From NCBI RefSeq assembly GCF_900188205.1, contig NZ_FZOH01000006.1, forward strand, positions 62,001 through 126,000: DNA of 64,000 nt, in the 5' to 3' direction. The position numbers and the translations under genes are program-made. The DNA comes from Geodermatophilus saharensis. Its GTDB lineage: Bacteria; Actinomycetota; Actinomycetes; Mycobacteriales; Geodermatophilaceae. Positions 11,014 through 22,075 of the stretch are shown here, piece by piece (the stretch's first letter is position 1; the number at the start of each line of letters is the position of its first letter). The notes beneath the pieces were generated by a model that saw nothing but the letters and a program-made list of their open reading frames with translations, searched no databases and was not told the DNA's origin.

Positions 11014-13281
11014 TTGACGAAGAGAGCTCTTCCCCTGGTCGTGGGTGCCGCGCTGGTCGTGGCCCTGCCCGCGACCGCGAACGCGGCACCACCCCCGGAG
11101 GACCCCGGCGCGGTCCCCGCCCGGGCGCACGACCTGCCCCACCCGCTCGGTGACAAGCAGCGCGAGCTGCGCCAGCAGGCCCTCGAGGAGGTCCTCTCCG
11201 GCGAGGCGACGCCGTCCGGCGACAACAGGGTCGTCGAGGTCGCGCGCGGCCAGTACGTCGAGCTGGCCCAGGAGGACAGCGACGCGATCTGGACCGTCCT
11301 CGGCGAGTTCGGCGACCTCTCGCACAACGCGATCCCGCAGCCGGACCGCAGCGTGGACAACACCACCATCTGGACCCGGGATTTCTCGCAGGGCCACTAC
11401 GACGAGATGCTCTACTCGTCGGCCGCCGGCGTGAACTCCGTCGCCAACTTCTACGAGGAGCTGTCCTCGGGCCGCTACACCGTCACCGGCGAGGTCGAGG
11501 ACTGGGTCACCGTCGACGACCACCCGGCGGCCTACTACGGCGAGGGCGACGACGGCCGGCGCCCCTGGGAGTTCGTGAACGAGTCGGTGAACACCTGGTA
11601 CGCCGACCAGCTGGCGGCGGGCCGGACGGCCGAGGAGATCGACGGGTACCTCGCGCAGTTCGACGTCTGGGACCGCTACGACCACGACGGGGACGGCGAC
11701 TTCGACGAGCCCGACGGCTACATCGACCACTTCCAGGCCGTGCACGCGGGCATGGGCGAGGAGGTCGGCGGCGGCGCCCTCGGCGAGGACGCCATCTGGA
11801 GCCACCGCTGGTATAACCAGACCACCCGCGTCGGGGCCGGCGGCCCGACCCTCGACGACGGCAGCCAGAACAAGCTCGGTGGCACCCAGGTCGGCGGGTC
11901 GCGGTTCTGGATCGGCGACTACACGATCGAGCCGGAGAACGGCGGGGTCGGCGTGTTCGCCCACGAGTTCGGCCACGACCTCGGCCTGCCCGACCTCTAC
12001 GACACCTCCGGCAACAGCGGCGGTGCCGAGAACAGCACCGCGTTCTGGACGCTGATGTCCTCGGGCTCCTACGGCAACAGCGGCGAGCCCGCCGACGGCA
12101 TCGGCACCCGGCCGATCCACATGGGCGCGTGGGAGAAGATGCAGCTGGGTTGGCTGGACCCCCAGGTGGTGCTGCCCGGCGCGCGGGCCAACGTCAAGCT
12201 CGGCCCGGCCACCGCGACCACCAAGCAGGCGCAGGCGCTGGTCGTCGTGCTGCCCGACCGCGAGGTCACCACGACCATCGGCACGCCGTTCGAGGGCCCG
12301 GACTTCTGGTACTCGGGCGCCGGTGACGACCTGGACACCACGATGCTGACCGCGCTGCCCGACGGCGCGGGGACGCTGACCGCGAAGGTCAAGTACCAGA
12401 TCGAGCAGGACTGGGACTACGCCTACGCCGTCTACACCACCGACGGCGGGCAGACCTTCACCTCGCTGCCGACGAACCGGTCGACCACCACCGACCCCAA
12501 CGGCCAGAACGCCGGGCAGGGCATCACCGGCAGCACCGGCGGCCAGTGGGTCGACCTGTCCGCCTCGCTGGCCGGCGTCCCGGCCGGTGCCCAGGTGGGC
12601 TTCCGTTACTGGACCGACGGCGCGGCCACCGAGCCGGGCCTGCAGGTGGACGCGGTCGCGATCGACGGCACCCCGGTGACCGACTGGGCCCTCGACGGGT
12701 TCACCGTCTCCACCGGCACGGCGACGGAGTCGTTCTTCAACGCCTACGTCGCCGAGAACCGGGCCTACACCGGCTACGACGCCGGCCTGCGCACCGGGCC
12801 GTACAACTTCGGCGACCCGGAGCACCCCGACTGGGCCGAGCGGCTGCCGTACCAGGACGGCCTGCTGATCAGCTACTGGAACAGCCAGTACGCGGACAAC
12901 AACGTCGGCGCCCACCCCGGCGCCGGGCTGATCCTGCCGGTCGACGCCCACCCGGGGCTGCTGTACGAGCCGACCGACGACGAGGCCGACGCCGTTCCCG
13001 GGGAGAGCTGGCGGCCGCGAATCCAGTCGCACGACGCCACCTTCGGGCGGCAGGCCACCGACCGGATCACGCTGCACGACCCGGACACCGGGGTGGCCGG
13101 CACCTACGGTGGGCTGCCCGCCGTGCCGACCTTCGACGACACGCAGGACTGGTACGTGGCGCCGGGTGAGCAGCCCGACGCCAACGGCTGGAGCGGCGTG
13201 GACGTGCCGAGGACCGGCACCCGGATCACCGTGGTGAGCACCAGCGCGCACGACGGCTTCATGCAGGTGCGGGTGAACTGA
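11014..13281 (+). CDS. Secreted M6 family metalloprotease (immune inhibitor A type)
   Basis: A 755-residue secreted zinc protease. A signal peptide (residues 1-24, hydrophobic core LVVGAALVVALPATANA) and a propeptide-like segment precede the M6 catalytic domain. The zinc site HEFGHDLGLPDLYD starts at residue 317 (HExxHxxGxxD). The C-terminal half resembles the immune-inhibitor-A beta domains (WDYAYAVYTTDGGQTF, QVGFRYWTDG). An acidic Asp-rich loop (YDHDGDGDFDEPDG, about 224-237) looks like a calcium site. The start is TTG with GGGAGA upstream. It stands alone, with its own 214-bp upstream region and a strong terminator. Confidence 0.93.
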   Translation: MTKRALPLVVGAALVVALPATANAAPPPEDPGAVPARAHDLPHPLGDKQRELRQQALEEVLSGEATPSGDNRVVEVARGQYVELAQEDSDAIWTVLGEFGDLSHNAIPQPDRSVDNTTIWTRDFSQGHYDEMLYSSAAGVNSVANFYEELSSGRYTVTGEVEDWVTVDDHPAAYYGEGDDGRRPWEFVNESVNTWYADQLAAGRTAEEIDGYLAQFDVWDRYDHDGDGDFDEPDGYIDHFQAVHAGMGEEVGGGALGEDAIWSHRWYNQTTRVGAGGPTLDDGSQNKLGGTQVGGSRFWIGDYTIEPENGGVGVFAHEFGHDLGLPDLYDTSGNSGGAENSTAFWTLMSSGSYGNSGEPADGIGTRPIHMGAWEKMQLGWLDPQVVLPGARANVKLGPATATTKQAQALVVVLPDREVTTTIGTPFEGPDFWYSGAGDDLDTTMLTALPDGAGTLTAKVKYQIEQDWDYAYAVYTTDGGQTFTSLPTNRSTTTDPNGQNAGQGITGSTGGQWVDLSASLAGVPAGAQVGFRYWTDGAATEPGLQVDAVAIDGTPVTDWALDGFTVSTGTATESFFNAYVAENRAYTGYDAGLRTGPYNFGDPEHPDWAERLPYQDGLLISYWNSQYADNNVGAHPGAGLILPVDAHPGLLYEPTDDEADAVPGESWRPRIQSHDATFGRQATDRITLHDPDTGVAGTYGGLPAVPTFDDTQDWYVAPGEQPDANGWSGVDVPRTGTRITVVSTSAHDGFMQVRVN

Positions 13282-13297
13282 CCCGCAGCAGGGAAGG

Positions 13298-13327
13298 ACG
13301 GCCCCCCGGCGCACGCCGGGGGGCCGT
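13298..13327 (+). terminator. Hairpin terminator after the M6 protease
   Basis: A perfect 13-bp stem (13298-13310 with 13315-13327) with loop GCAC, 16 bp after the stop codon. It lies between convergent genes, so it probably serves both. Its 3' edge (GGGGCCGTTCC) matches the end of the dispersed hairpin family, but the long inner segment is absent. Confidence 0.8.
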
Positions 13328-13344
13328 TCCGCGTCCCGGGGGGC

Positions 13345-13857
13345 TCAGTCCCGGTCGGGCAGCGCGACCCACTCCGCCCAGGTGAGGTCCCGGCCGACCA
13401 GGCGCGGCGCCCGCAGCGGCCAGTCGGCGGCCAGCCAGCGCGGCACGAACGCGTCCAGCGCCGCCTCGACCTCGCTGCCGACCAGCCGGTCGACGACCCA
13501 CCAGGAGACCTCGGCGTCGGCGTCGCCGGCCTTGGTCGGCGGGTCGACGTACAGGCAGCCGAGCAGCTCGGCCTCGTCCTCCTCGAACAGGCCGTAGAGG
13601 AAGCTCTCGTGCGCCTCGATCTCGCGCTCGTGGTGGGCGAGGTCCTCGCGGTCCTGCTCGGGGGTCATGTGCGCCGGCGGCCAGCCCCACGCCTGCCCGT
13701 ACATGGTCCACAGCCGCTCGCGCGAGCCCATGACGGCCGGGAAGTCGATCTCGGTGTCGGCCGGGCCCATCGGCCGCAGGTGCTGGCCGGTGGGCAGGTC
13801 GGCGCGGAGGGGGTGGGCGAAGTCGTCGGGGAGCCAGGTGCTGGAGGGTGCGGACAC
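13345..13857 (-). CDS. GNAT-like N-acetyltransferase
   Basis: A 170-residue protein resembling GNAT acetyltransferases. Seen: LRPMGPADTEIDFPAVMGS in the N-terminal strand-helix region, FLYGLFEEDEAELLGCLYVDPP at the central strands, and an EVSWWVVDRLVG helix. The acetyl-CoA pyrophosphate loop (Q/RxxGxG/A) is not obvious, so catalytic competence is uncertain. The GTG start at 13857 is the only sensible one. It is 49 bp downstream of rsmB on the same strand and may belong to that operon. The substrate is unknown. Confidence 0.7.
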   Translation of the reverse strand: MSAPSSTWLPDDFAHPLRADLPTGQHLRPMGPADTEIDFPAVMGSRERLWTMYGQAWGWPPAHMTPEQDREDLAHHEREIEAHESFLYGLFEEDEAELLGCLYVDPPTKAGDADAEVSWWVVDRLVGSEVEAALDAFVPRWLAADWPLRAPRLVGRDLTWAEWVALPDRD

Positions 13858-13906
13858 GGCGGGGCACGCTAGGCGACCGAGGCCGGTCGTGGGAGCCCCG
13901 CGCTCC

Positions 13907-15301
13907 TCAGCGGGTGCGGCGCAGCAGGGCGAGGAACATCGCGTCCGTGCCGTGCCGGTGCGGCCACAGCTGGCCGTACCGTCCGCGCTCGACCCCGGGC
14001 ACCCCGGGGAACAGTGGCGCCACCGGCAGCACCTCGACGTCGTCGCGCGCGGCAGCGCCGTCGGCGACCGCGACGGTCTCGGCGGCGTGCGGCGAGCAGG
14101 TCACGTAGGCGACCACCCCGCCGGGCCGCACGGAGGCCAGCGCCCGGTCCAGCAGCGCCGTCTGCAGGTCGACCAGCGGGCCGACGTCGGCGGGCGTGCG
14201 CCGCCAGCGCACCTCCGGGCGGCGGCGCAGCGCGCCCAGCCCGGTGCACGGCGCGTCCAGCAGCACCCGGTCGAAGGAGCCGGGCGCCCACGGCGGCTCT
14301 CGCCCGTCGGCCACGAGCACCTCGACGTCGTCCTCGCCGGCCAGGACGCCGCGGACCAGCTCGGCGCGGTGCGGCGCGCGGTCGGCGGCGGTGAGGTGCA
14401 CCCCCGCCGGGCGGACGGCGGCCAGCAGCCCCGCCTTGCCGCCGGGGCCGGCGCACACGTCGAGCCAGCGCGCGTCGGGGCCCTCCAGCGGGGCGCGGGC
14501 CAGCAGCAGCGCGGCGAGCTGGCTGCCCTCGTCCTGCACCGCGGCCGTGCCGGCCCGCACCGACGGCAGCCGCCCGGGGTCTCCCCCGCCCAGGCGCACC
14601 GCGTACGGCGACCACGGCCCCGGCGTCCCGCCGGACTCCTCCGCGAGCGCGTCGCGGGACACGTGCCGGGCGACCAGGTGCACCTCCGGGGCGGCGTCGT
14701 CGGCCAGCAGGGCCTCCTCGAGCTCGGCGTCCCCGCCGAGGGCCTCGCGCCAGGCGGCCACGATCCAGTCCGGGTGGTCGGTGGCCAGGCCCAGCCGCCG
14801 GTCGCCGTCGGCGTCCAGCCGCGCCAGCCACGCGGCCCGGTCGCCGCCGGCGGCCACCTTGCGCAGGACGGCGTTGGCCAGCCCGGACGCGCCGGAGCCG
14901 ACGATCGCGCGGACGAGGTCGACGGTGGTGGCGACGGCGGCGTGCGCGGGCACCCGCAGGTCGACCAGCTGGTAGGCGCCCAGGCGCAGCAGGTCGAGCA
15001 GGCGGCGGTCGAGCTCCTCGAGCGGGCGGTCGACCAGCCCGGCGAGGACGGCGTCGAGGGTGCCCTGCGCGCGCAGCGCGCCGTAGGCGAGCTGGGTGGC
15101 GAAGGCGGCGTCGCGCGACTCGAGGTCGCGCTCGCGCAGCAGCTGCGGCAGCAGCAGGTTGGCGTAGGCCTCCCGCGCGGAGACGCCGTCGAGCACGTCG
15201 TAGGCGGTCAGCCGGGCGCCGTCGAGGGGTGCCCGGCGGGGCGGACGGCGGTCGCGCCGCCCGCCGCGGGGACCGGCCGGGCGCCGGGGCGGCCCGCTCA
15301 T
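13907..15301 (-). CDS. rsmB: 16S rRNA (cytosine-5) methyltransferase with NusB-type domain
   Basis: A 464-residue RsmB/Sun protein. After a basic N-terminal tail there is a NusB-like RNA-binding domain (about residues 30-165) and then a Rossmann methyltransferase with the SAM motif [14 protein letters not shown]. The two catalytic cysteines are in [10 protein letters not shown] and AYVTCSPH. It methylates C967 (E. coli numbering) of 16S rRNA. The ATG start overlaps the fmt stop (ATGA), placing it in def-fmt-rsmB, a common arrangement of translation genes. Confidence 0.95.
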   Translation of the reverse strand: MSGPPRRPAGPRGGRRDRRPPRRAPLDGARLTAYDVLDGVSAREAYANLLLPQLLRERDLESRDAAFATQLAYGALRAQGTLDAVLAGLVDRPLEELDRRLLDLLRLGAYQLVDLRVPAHAAVATTVDLVRAIVGSGASGLANAVLRKVAAGGDRAAWLARLDADGDRRLGLATDHPDWIVAAWREALGGDAELEEALLADDAAPEVHLVARHVSRDALAEESGGTPGPWSPYAVRLGGGDPGRLPSVRAGTAAVQDEGSQLAALLLARAPLEGPDARWLDVCAGPGGKAGLLAAVRPAGVHLTAADRAPHRAELVRGVLAGEDDVEVLVADGREPPWAPGSFDRVLLDAPCTGLGALRRRPEVRWRRTPADVGPLVDLQTALLDRALASVRPGGVVAYVTCSPHAAETVAVADGAAARDDVEVLPVAPLFPGVPGVERGRYGQLWPHRHGTDAMFLALLRRTR

Positions 15302-16224
15302 GCCCCCAACCGCTCCCCCGGCCGCGGGCGGGCGCCGCGCGCCCAGTCGGCGGCCGGCTGCACCCGCTTGCCGGCCGGCTGCACCTCGCCCAGCCGCACC
15401 GCCCCGCGGCCGGTGCCGACGACGACGCCGTCCCGGTCCACCGCCACCTCGCCCGGCTCCAGGGGCGGCCCGGTCAGCGGCTCGACCGGACCGAGCCGGA
15501 GGCGGTCACCGCGCCAGGTGGTCCACGCGCCCGGCGCCGGGGTCACCCCGCGCACCCGCCGGTCGACGACGTGCGCCGGCAGCCCCCAGTCGACCTCGGC
15601 GTCGGCGGTCTCGATCCGCGGGGCCAGGCTGACGCCGTCGGCCGGCTGCGGGCGGGCCTCCAGGGTGCCGGCCTCGATGCCGTCGAGGGTGGCCACCAGC
15701 AGCCGGGCCCCGCTGACGGCGAGCCGGCCCAGCAGGTCGCCGGCGGTGTCGCGCGGGCCGATCGGCTCGGTGACCACGCCGAACACCGGCCCGGTGTCGA
15801 GGCCCTGCTCGAGGCGGAAGGTGCACGCGCCGGTGACCTCGTCACCGGCCATGACCGCGTGCTGCACGGGCGCGGCGCCCCGCCAGGCCGGCAGCAGCGA
15901 GAAGTGCAGGTTGACCCACCCGTGCCGGGGCAGGTCGAGGGCGGCCGGCGGCACGAGCGCGCCGTAGGCGACGACCGGCGCGCAGTCGACGGCGAGGTCG
16001 GCGAGCTGCGCGAGGAACTCCGGCTCGCGCGGCGAGCGGGGCTGCAGCACCGGCAGGCCGGCGGCGTCGGCGCGCTCGGCGACCGGGGAGCGGCTGACCC
16101 GGCGGCCGCGGCCGGAGCGGGCGTCGGGCCGGGTGAGGACGGCGGCGACCTCGTGTCCGGAGGCGAGCAGCGCGTCGAGGGAGGGGACGGCCGCCTCGGG
16201 CGTCCCGGCGAAGAGCAGCCTCAG
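15298..16224 (-). CDS. fmt: Methionyl-tRNA formyltransferase, apparent CTG start
   Basis: Formylates initiator Met-tRNA. It is 308 residues with the family layout: [20 protein letters not shown] at the N-terminus, catalytic [20 protein letters not shown] with upstream NLHFS, and a C-terminal OB-like tRNA-binding domain. No ATG, GTG or TTG lies in frame near the conserved N-terminus. Homologues begin with Met exactly where this gene has CTG (16224-16222), preceded by GGAGGTGA at good spacing and overlapping the def stop as CTGA. I therefore annotate a CTG start, unless the codon is a base error for ATG/GTG. Confidence 0.9.
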   Translation of the reverse strand: MRLLFAGTPEAAVPSLDALLASGHEVAAVLTRPDARSGRGRRVSRSPVAERADAAGLPVLQPRSPREPEFLAQLADLAVDCAPVVAYGALVPPAALDLPRHGWVNLHFSLLPAWRGAAPVQHAVMAGDEVTGACTFRLEQGLDTGPVFGVVTEPIGPRDTAGDLLGRLAVSGARLLVATLDGIEAGTLEARPQPADGVSLAPRIETADAEVDWGLPAHVVDRRVRGVTPAPGAWTTWRGDRLRLGPVEPLTGPPLEPGEVAVDRDGVVVGTGRGAVRLGEVQPAGKRVQPAADWARGARPRPGERLGA

Positions 16225-16754
16225 TGGGGGCTCACCTCCACCCGCGGGACCCAGGCGGCCACGTCCTTCCACTCGGCCTCGGCGAGGGCGGCGAGGGCGG
16301 CGGCGCGGGCCTCGGGGTCGAGCCGGTCGACGAACACGACGCCGTCGAGGTGGTCGACCTCGTGCTGCACCGCGCGGGCGAGCAGGTCCGAGCCCTCGAC
16401 GCGGACCGGGTCGCCGTGCTGGTTCCACCCGGTGGCGACCACGTGCAGGTGGCGGCGGCAGTCGAAGCGGTAGCCGGGGATGGACAGGCAGCCCTCGGGC
16501 GCCTCCTCCGTCTCGTCGCCGACCAGGTCGAGGGAGGGGTTGACCAGGTGGCCGACCTCGCCGTCGACGTACCAGGTGAACACCCGCAGGCCGACGCCGA
16601 TCTGCGGCGCGGCCAGGCCCGCTCCCCCGGCGGCGTGCATGGTCTCGGTCAGGTCGGTGACCAGCCGCCGCAGCTCGGCGTCGAAGTCGACGACGGGCGC
16701 CGCGGGCCGGTGCAGGACCGGGTCGCCGAGGAGCCGGATGGGGGTGACGCTCAC
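16221..16754 (-). CDS. def: Peptide deformylase
   Basis: Removes the formyl group from nascent N-terminal methionine. It is 177 residues with all three signature motifs: [19 protein letters not shown] (metal-binding Cys) and QHEVDHLDG (two metal His and the catalytic Glu). The GTG start at 16754 follows CTGGACCG with a weak Shine-Dalgarno. It is the first gene of def-fmt-rsmB, so the formylating and deformylating enzymes are co-expressed. Confidence 0.97.
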   Translation of the reverse strand: MSVTPIRLLGDPVLHRPAAPVVDFDAELRRLVTDLTETMHAAGGAGLAAPQIGVGLRVFTWYVDGEVGHLVNPSLDLVGDETEEAPEGCLSIPGYRFDCRRHLHVVATGWNQHGDPVRVEGSDLLARAVQHEVDHLDGVVFVDRLDPEARAAALAALAEAEWKDVAAWVPRVEVSPH

Positions 16755-16777
16755 CGGTCCAGCGTAGGTGGCGCCCT

Positions 16778-16803
16778 CCGGGCACTTCCGCGGAAGTGCC
16801 CGG
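16778..16803. repeat. 26-bp perfect palindrome, copy 1
   Basis: Two 13-bp arms (CCGGGCACTTCCG and its exact complement) with no spacer, 24 bp upstream of the def start. An identical copy lies 142 bp away at 16920-16945 in the same gap. It may be a protein-binding site, a cruciform or hairpin, or a member of a dispersed palindrome family. Confidence 0.85.
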
Positions 16804-16919
16804 GGCGGTCGCTCGCGTCGGGGCGCGCGCCGCCGAGTGAGCACTGGTGGCGGCTCGGCACGGCGTGCCGGCGCGGGTCGCCGACCGCAACTGCCCACTC
16901 GGGTCGCGGTCGGCGCCCA

Positions 16920-16945
16920 CCGGGCACTTCCGCGGAAGTGCCCGG
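16920..16945. repeat. 26-bp perfect palindrome, copy 2
   Basis: Identical to the palindrome at 16778-16803. This one sits 9 bp downstream of the priA stop codon (minus strand), where it could act as the priA terminator. The DNA between the two copies (about 116 bp) shows no gene. Confidence 0.85.
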
Positions 16946-16954
16946 GCAGGACCG

Positions 16955-18901
16955 TCAGACGAGCTCGAGCGGGTCGAGCTGGACGCGCACGTGCTCGCGG
17001 GCCTTGCGGGCGCTGCGCACCCCCTGCACCGCGGCCAGCGCGGTGGCCAGCGCGGTGCCCTCCCCGCGCGGCACCCGCACCAGGTAGCGCGCCCGCTCGC
17101 CCTCCTGTCCCGGCCGCGGCGGCTCCGGGACCGGCCCGAGCAGGTCGGCGCCGTCGGGCAGCCGGGCGGCGTCGAGGAACTCCGCCAGGGCCGCCGGCGA
17201 CCCCGACAGGGCGGCCATCCGGGTGGCCGGGGGGAAGCCGAGGGCGCGGCGGTCGGCGAGCTCGCGCGCGGCGAGCCAGGCCGGGTCCCAGCGCACCAGC
17301 GCCTGGACGACGGGGTGCGCGGCGTCGGCGGCGACGACGACCGACCCGTGCGGGCGCACCAGCGTGGCGGCGTTCATCCAGCGGCGCAGCGTCTCCTCCC
17401 CCGCCCGCAGGTCCGCGCGCCCGAGCAGCGCCCACGAGTCGAGCAGCAGCGCGGCGCCGTAACCGCCCTCGGCCACCGGCTCGGCGCCCGGCGTGGCCAC
17501 GACCAGCGCCGGCCCGGACGGCACCGACGGCACCACCCCGGACGAGCGCCCCGACACCCGCACGGGCGCGCCGGGGAACGCCCGGCCGAGCTCCTCGGCG
17601 GTCCGGGCGGCGCCGACGACCGAGGCGCGCAGCTTGCTCCCGTGGCAGTGCGGGCAGTCGAAGATGGCCGCCGGGCGGGCGCACCAGCGGCAGGCCGGCA
17701 CCCGGGAGCCGCCCGGGCCCGGCGTGGGAGCAATGCCCAGCGGCCCGGAGCAGACGGCGCACCGGGCCGGTGCCCGGCAGCGGTCGCAGGACAGCCCCGG
17801 CGCGTACCCGGCGCGCGGCACCTGGACCAACACGGGGGCGCCCTCGGCCAGCGCCGCGCGGGCCACCCGGTGGGCGAGGCTGGGCAGGCGGGCGGTGCGC
17901 GCCGCCGGGTCGCGGGCCAGCTCGGAGTCCTCGCCGAGTGCCTGCACGCGCGGGCCGGCCGCACGCAGCGTGGCCCGGTCGGCGACGAGCTCGTGCGCCC
18001 AGCCGCTCTCCACCAGCAGCGTCGCCTCCGCGGTCCGCGCGGTGGCCGCGACGACGGCCGCGCACGAGGCCAGGTGGGCGCGGTGCACCAGCACGTCACG
18101 GGCGTGCGCGTAGGGAGCGCGGGGCTCGGCGTGCAGGTCGTCGCCGTCGTCCCAGACCACCACCAGGCCGAGGTCGGCGACCGGCGCGAACACCGACGCC
18201 CGGGTACCGAGGACGACCTTCGCGCTGCCGCGGGCGGCGTCGAGGAAGCGGCGGTAGCGGGCGTCGGGGGCGGCGTCGGCACGGAGCACGACGAACGACC
18301 CCGCCGGCAGCCGCGCCGTGGCCGCGGCCTCCAGCCGGTCGAGGTCGCGGCCGTCGGGGACGACCACCAGCGCACCACGCCCGCCCGACAGAGCCGCCTG
18401 GCACAGCTCGGCCAGCCGGGCGGGCCAGTCCTCCCCGGGCAGCGCCGTCCACACCGCGCGGGCCGGGCGGCCCTCGGCGACGGCGGCCAGCAGGGCCGGC
18501 CCGGTCGGGTAGCGCGCGAAGCCGGCCGGGTCCGGCGGCGCCGGGGGCGCGGGCGGGTCGGCCGGCGGGCGCTTCTCCGCGGCGGCGCGGCGCGGCGGGA
18601 CGGCCAGCCGCAGGACGTCGGGGAGCGTGCCACCCCAGCGCTCGGCGACCGCGCGGGCCAGCGCGGCGACCTCCGGGGTGAGCACCGGCTCGGGCGAGAC
18701 CAGCTTGGCCAGCGGGGCGAGCGCGCGGCCGGACTCGCTGACGTCGGTGAGCTCCAGGACGAACCCGTCGACCAGCTGCCCGGCGAACCGCACCCGCACC
18801 CGGCAGCCGGCCCGGACCTCGCCGGCCATCTCGTCGGGGACGGCGTAGTCGAAGGCCCGGTCGAGGTGGGCCAGCGGCACGTCGACGACGACCCGCGCCA
18901 C
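16955..18901 (-). CDS. priA: PriA-like primosomal protein N' (helicase motifs degenerate)
   Basis: A 648-residue actinobacterial PriA-type replication-restart protein. Seen: the N-terminal DNA-binding domain ([19 protein letters not shown]), a helicase-like core, and the zinc region with paired cysteines (CDRC, CAVC, CRWC, CPHC, about residues 385-450). The Walker A GxGKT expected after [11 protein letters not shown] is absent, as is usual for actinobacterial PriA proteins thought not to act as ATP-dependent helicases. The start is uncertain: the GTG at 18901 fits homology but lacks a strong Shine-Dalgarno, and the bases upstream belong to hairpin copy B. Confidence 0.9.
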   Translation of the reverse strand: MARVVVDVPLAHLDRAFDYAVPDEMAGEVRAGCRVRVRFAGQLVDGFVLELTDVSESGRALAPLAKLVSPEPVLTPEVAALARAVAERWGGTLPDVLRLAVPPRRAAAEKRPPADPPAPPAPPDPAGFARYPTGPALLAAVAEGRPARAVWTALPGEDWPARLAELCQAALSGGRGALVVVPDGRDLDRLEAAATARLPAGSFVVLRADAAPDARYRRFLDAARGSAKVVLGTRASVFAPVADLGLVVVWDDGDDLHAEPRAPYAHARDVLVHRAHLASCAAVVAATARTAEATLLVESGWAHELVADRATLRAAGPRVQALGEDSELARDPAARTARLPSLAHRVARAALAEGAPVLVQVPRAGYAPGLSCDRCRAPARCAVCSGPLGIAPTPGPGGSRVPACRWCARPAAIFDCPHCHGSKLRASVVGAARTAEELGRAFPGAPVRVSGRSSGVVPSVPSGPALVVATPGAEPVAEGGYGAALLLDSWALLGRADLRAGEETLRRWMNAATLVRPHGSVVVAADAAHPVVQALVRWDPAWLAARELADRRALGFPPATRMAALSGSPAALAEFLDAARLPDGADLLGPVPEPPRPGQEGERARYLVRVPRGEGTALATALAAVQGVRSARKAREHVRVQLDPLELV

Positions 18902-18904
18902 GCG

Positions 18905-18963
18905 GTCCGGCCCCGCGCGGAGGCTCGCCCCGAGCTCGCGAGGGGTGTGGGGCGCGGGGTCCT
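18905..18963 (-). repeat. Intergenic hairpin repeat, copy B
   Basis: Read on the minus strand, with outer stem CCCCGCGC/GCGCGGGG (arms 18952-18959 and 18911-18918). Compared with copy A, three stem positions differ on both sides and pairing is kept. The inner segment CTCGCGAGCTCGGGGCGAGCC nearly matches copy A. It lies just upstream of the priA start and about 80 bp after copy C, so the metK-priA gap holds two tandem copies. Confidence 0.75.
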
Positions 18964-19046
18964 TCGACAGGGCCGTCCTCCGTTCGGCGGGGTCGTCGCG
19001 CAGCAGTGTCCCCGCCGGGTACGACGGTCCCCGGGCACGGTCACGG

Positions 19047-19112
19047 GCCCGGGACGGCCCGCCCGCAGGGTCCCGCCGGGAGCCTGCGAGCGGTGGGGGG
19101 CGAGGGGGTCCG
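19047..19112 (-). repeat. Intergenic hairpin repeat, copy C
   Basis: Begins directly after the metK stop codon on the minus strand. It has the family order: GGACCCCCTCGCC, CACCGCTCGCAGGCT, GCGGGACCCTGCG, GGGCCGTCC. The outer stem is less regular here than in copies A, B, E and F. It is the likely 3' boundary of metK mRNA. Confidence 0.65.
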
Positions 19113-20306
<1,194 letters not shown>

Positions 20307-20382
20307 TCGGTTCTCCCTGCTTCGGTGACGGGGCTCGCGGTCACGAGGTGCGGCGCGGGGCGGTCCGCGCCGGGGGTGCACG

Positions 20383-21627
20383 TTACCGGCGCGCTCCGGG
20401 CGGGGCGGCCGGCGGTCGGGCCAGCCGGGGCAGCACGGCCTGCCAGACCGCGGCGGCGACGGCGTCCTTGGTGCCGTGGGGCACCTCGGTGGCGGTGCCG
20501 TCGGCGGCCAGGACGACCGCGGCGTTGTCCGGCCGGCCGAACACCCCGCCGCCGGAGACGTCGTTGACGACCAGCAGGTCGCAGCCCTTGCGGGCGAGCT
20601 TGGCCCGGGCGTGGGCCAGCACGTCGCCGGTCTCGTCCCCGGTCTCGGCGGCGAACCCGACCACCAGCTGCCCGGGGGGGCGCTTGGTGACCAGCTCGGC
20701 GAGCACGTCGGGGTTGCGCACCAGGGGCACGCTGCCGGGCTCGCTCGCGCTGTCCTTCTTCAGCTTGGTGGCCGCGACCGTCGCCGGCCGGAAGTCGGCC
20801 ACCGCGGCGGTCATCACCACGACGTCGGCGTCCGGGGCCTCGGCCACCATCGCGGTGCGCAACTCCTCCGCCGTCCCCACCGGGACGACGCGCACACCGA
20901 ACGGCGCGGGCAGGTCGACGTTGGCCGCGACCAGGGTGACGTCGGCGCCGCGGGCGGCGGCGACGCGGGCCAGCGCCCACCCCTGCTTGCCGGAGGAGCG
21001 GTTGCCCAGGTAGCGGACCGGGTCCAGCGGCTCGCGGGTGCCACCGGCGCTGACCACGACGCGGCGGCCGGCGAGGTCGGCGCGCAGCGCGTCGGCGCCG
21101 GCGGTGAGCGCGACGTGGGCGAGCGCGGCGACGTCGGCGGGCTCGGGCAGCCGGCCGGGGCCGGAGTCGGGGCCGGTGAGCCGGCCCACGGCCGGGGGGA
21201 GCACGACCGCGCCGCGGCGGCGCAGCGTGGCCACGTTGTCCTGGGTGGCCGGGTGCAGCCACATCTCGGTGTGCATGGCCGGCACGAAGACCACCGGGCA
21301 GTGCGCGGTGAGCAGCGTCGCGGTGAGCAGGTCGTCGGCCCGGCCGGCGGCGGCGCGGGCGAGCAGGTCGGCGGTGGCCGGGGCGACGACGACGAGGTCG
21401 GCGGTCTGCCCGATCCGGACGTGGGCGACCTCGGGGACGTCGGACCACACGTCGGTGGTCACCGGGTTGCCCGACAGCGCCTCGAAGGTGGCCGCCCCGA
21501 CGAAGTGCAGCGCCCCCGGGGTGGGGACGACGCGGACGTCGTGCCCGGCCTCGGTCAGCGCGCGCAGCAGCAGCGCGGCCTTGTACGCGGCCACGCCCCC
21601 GGCGACGCCCAGCACGATCCGGCTCAT
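20383..21627 (-). CDS. coaBC: Bifunctional phosphopantothenoylcysteine decarboxylase/synthetase
   Basis: Two successive coenzyme A steps in one 414-residue protein. The N-terminal CoaC flavoprotein (about residues 1-185) has [11 protein letters not shown] and the decarboxylase motif [12 protein letters not shown]. The C-terminal CoaB synthetase has [24 protein letters not shown] and later [10 protein letters not shown]. The ATG at 21627 is chosen over another ATG three codons upstream because the GGGAGG site spaces better with it. The usual neighbours rpoZ and gmk are upstream; copy D of the hairpin separates it from rpoZ. Confidence 0.96.
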   Translation of the reverse strand: MSRIVLGVAGGVAAYKAALLLRALTEAGHDVRVVPTPGALHFVGAATFEALSGNPVTTDVWSDVPEVAHVRIGQTADLVVVAPATADLLARAAAGRADDLLTATLLTAHCPVVFVPAMHTEMWLHPATQDNVATLRRRGAVVLPPAVGRLTGPDSGPGRLPEPADVAALAHVALTAGADALRADLAGRRVVVSAGGTREPLDPVRYLGNRSSGKQGWALARVAAARGADVTLVAANVDLPAPFGVRVVPVGTAEELRTAMVAEAPDADVVVMTAAVADFRPATVAATKLKKDSASEPGSVPLVRNPDVLAELVTKRPPGQLVVGFAAETGDETGDVLAHARAKLARKGCDLLVVNDVSGGGVFGRPDNAAVVLAADGTATEVPHGTKDAVAAAVWQAVLPRLARPPAAPPGARR

Positions 21628-21689
21628 GCGCTCCATCCTCCCGCAGACACGACGACACCCCGGCACAGGTGCCGGGGCGTCACTCGTGA

Positions 21690-21758
21690 GGGCCTGGAAC
21701 GGCCCCTGCGCAGGGCCCCGCCGCGAGCCTGCGAGCGGTGGGGGGCGAGGGGGTCCTC
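21690..21758 (-). repeat. Intergenic hairpin repeat, copy D
   Basis: Starts within a few bases of the rpoZ stop codon on the minus strand. Family order: AGGACCCCCTCGCC, CACCGCTCGCAGGCTCG, CGGCGGGGCCCTGCGC, AGGGGCCGTTCC. The outer CCCCT/AGGGG pairing is kept with one bulge. It separates rpoZ from coaBC. Confidence 0.7.
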
Positions 21759-22022
21759 CTAGTTCTCGCCGGCGGTGTGGGTCAGCAGACCCTCGTTGAT
21801 CTCGCGCAGCGCGATCGACAGCGGCTTCTCCTGCGGCGCGGTGTCGACCAACGGGCCGACGTACTCCAGGAGGCCCTCGGAGAGCTGGCTGTAGTAGGCG
21901 TTGATCTGCCGCGCGCGCTTGGCGGCGAAGATCACCAGGCCGTACTTGCTGCTGGTGCGCTCGAGCAGCTCGTCGATCGGCGGGTTGGTGATGCCCTCGG
22001 GGGCAGGTGCGACTCCGGACAC
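21759..22022 (-). CDS. rpoZ: RNA polymerase omega subunit
   Basis: An 87-residue omega subunit, which helps fold and assemble beta'. Seen: [29 protein letters not shown], with the conserved KYGLV and AAKRARQIN blocks, and the actinobacterial C-terminus [14 protein letters not shown]. The GTG start at 22022 has GAGGAG upstream. It sits between gmk and coaBC in the normal actinobacterial order and is closed by hairpin copy D. Confidence 0.96.
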   Translation of the reverse strand: MSGVAPAPEGITNPPIDELLERTSSKYGLVIFAAKRARQINAYYSQLSEGLLEYVGPLVDTAPQEKPLSIALREINEGLLTHTAGEN

Positions 22023-22075
22023 GGGCGCGGAACTCCTCGGCTGGTTCGACGGGAGTGAGGGGCCTCGGGGGCCGG

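Noticed and set aside
13667-15967. A 766-codon plus-strand open frame opposite rsmB and fmt
   Set aside because: Antisense shadow; the minus strand has clear catalytic motifs for RsmB and Fmt.
20307-20382. SAM riboswitch upstream of metK
   Set aside because: The gap is only 76 bp and shows no multi-stem SAM-riboswitch pattern.
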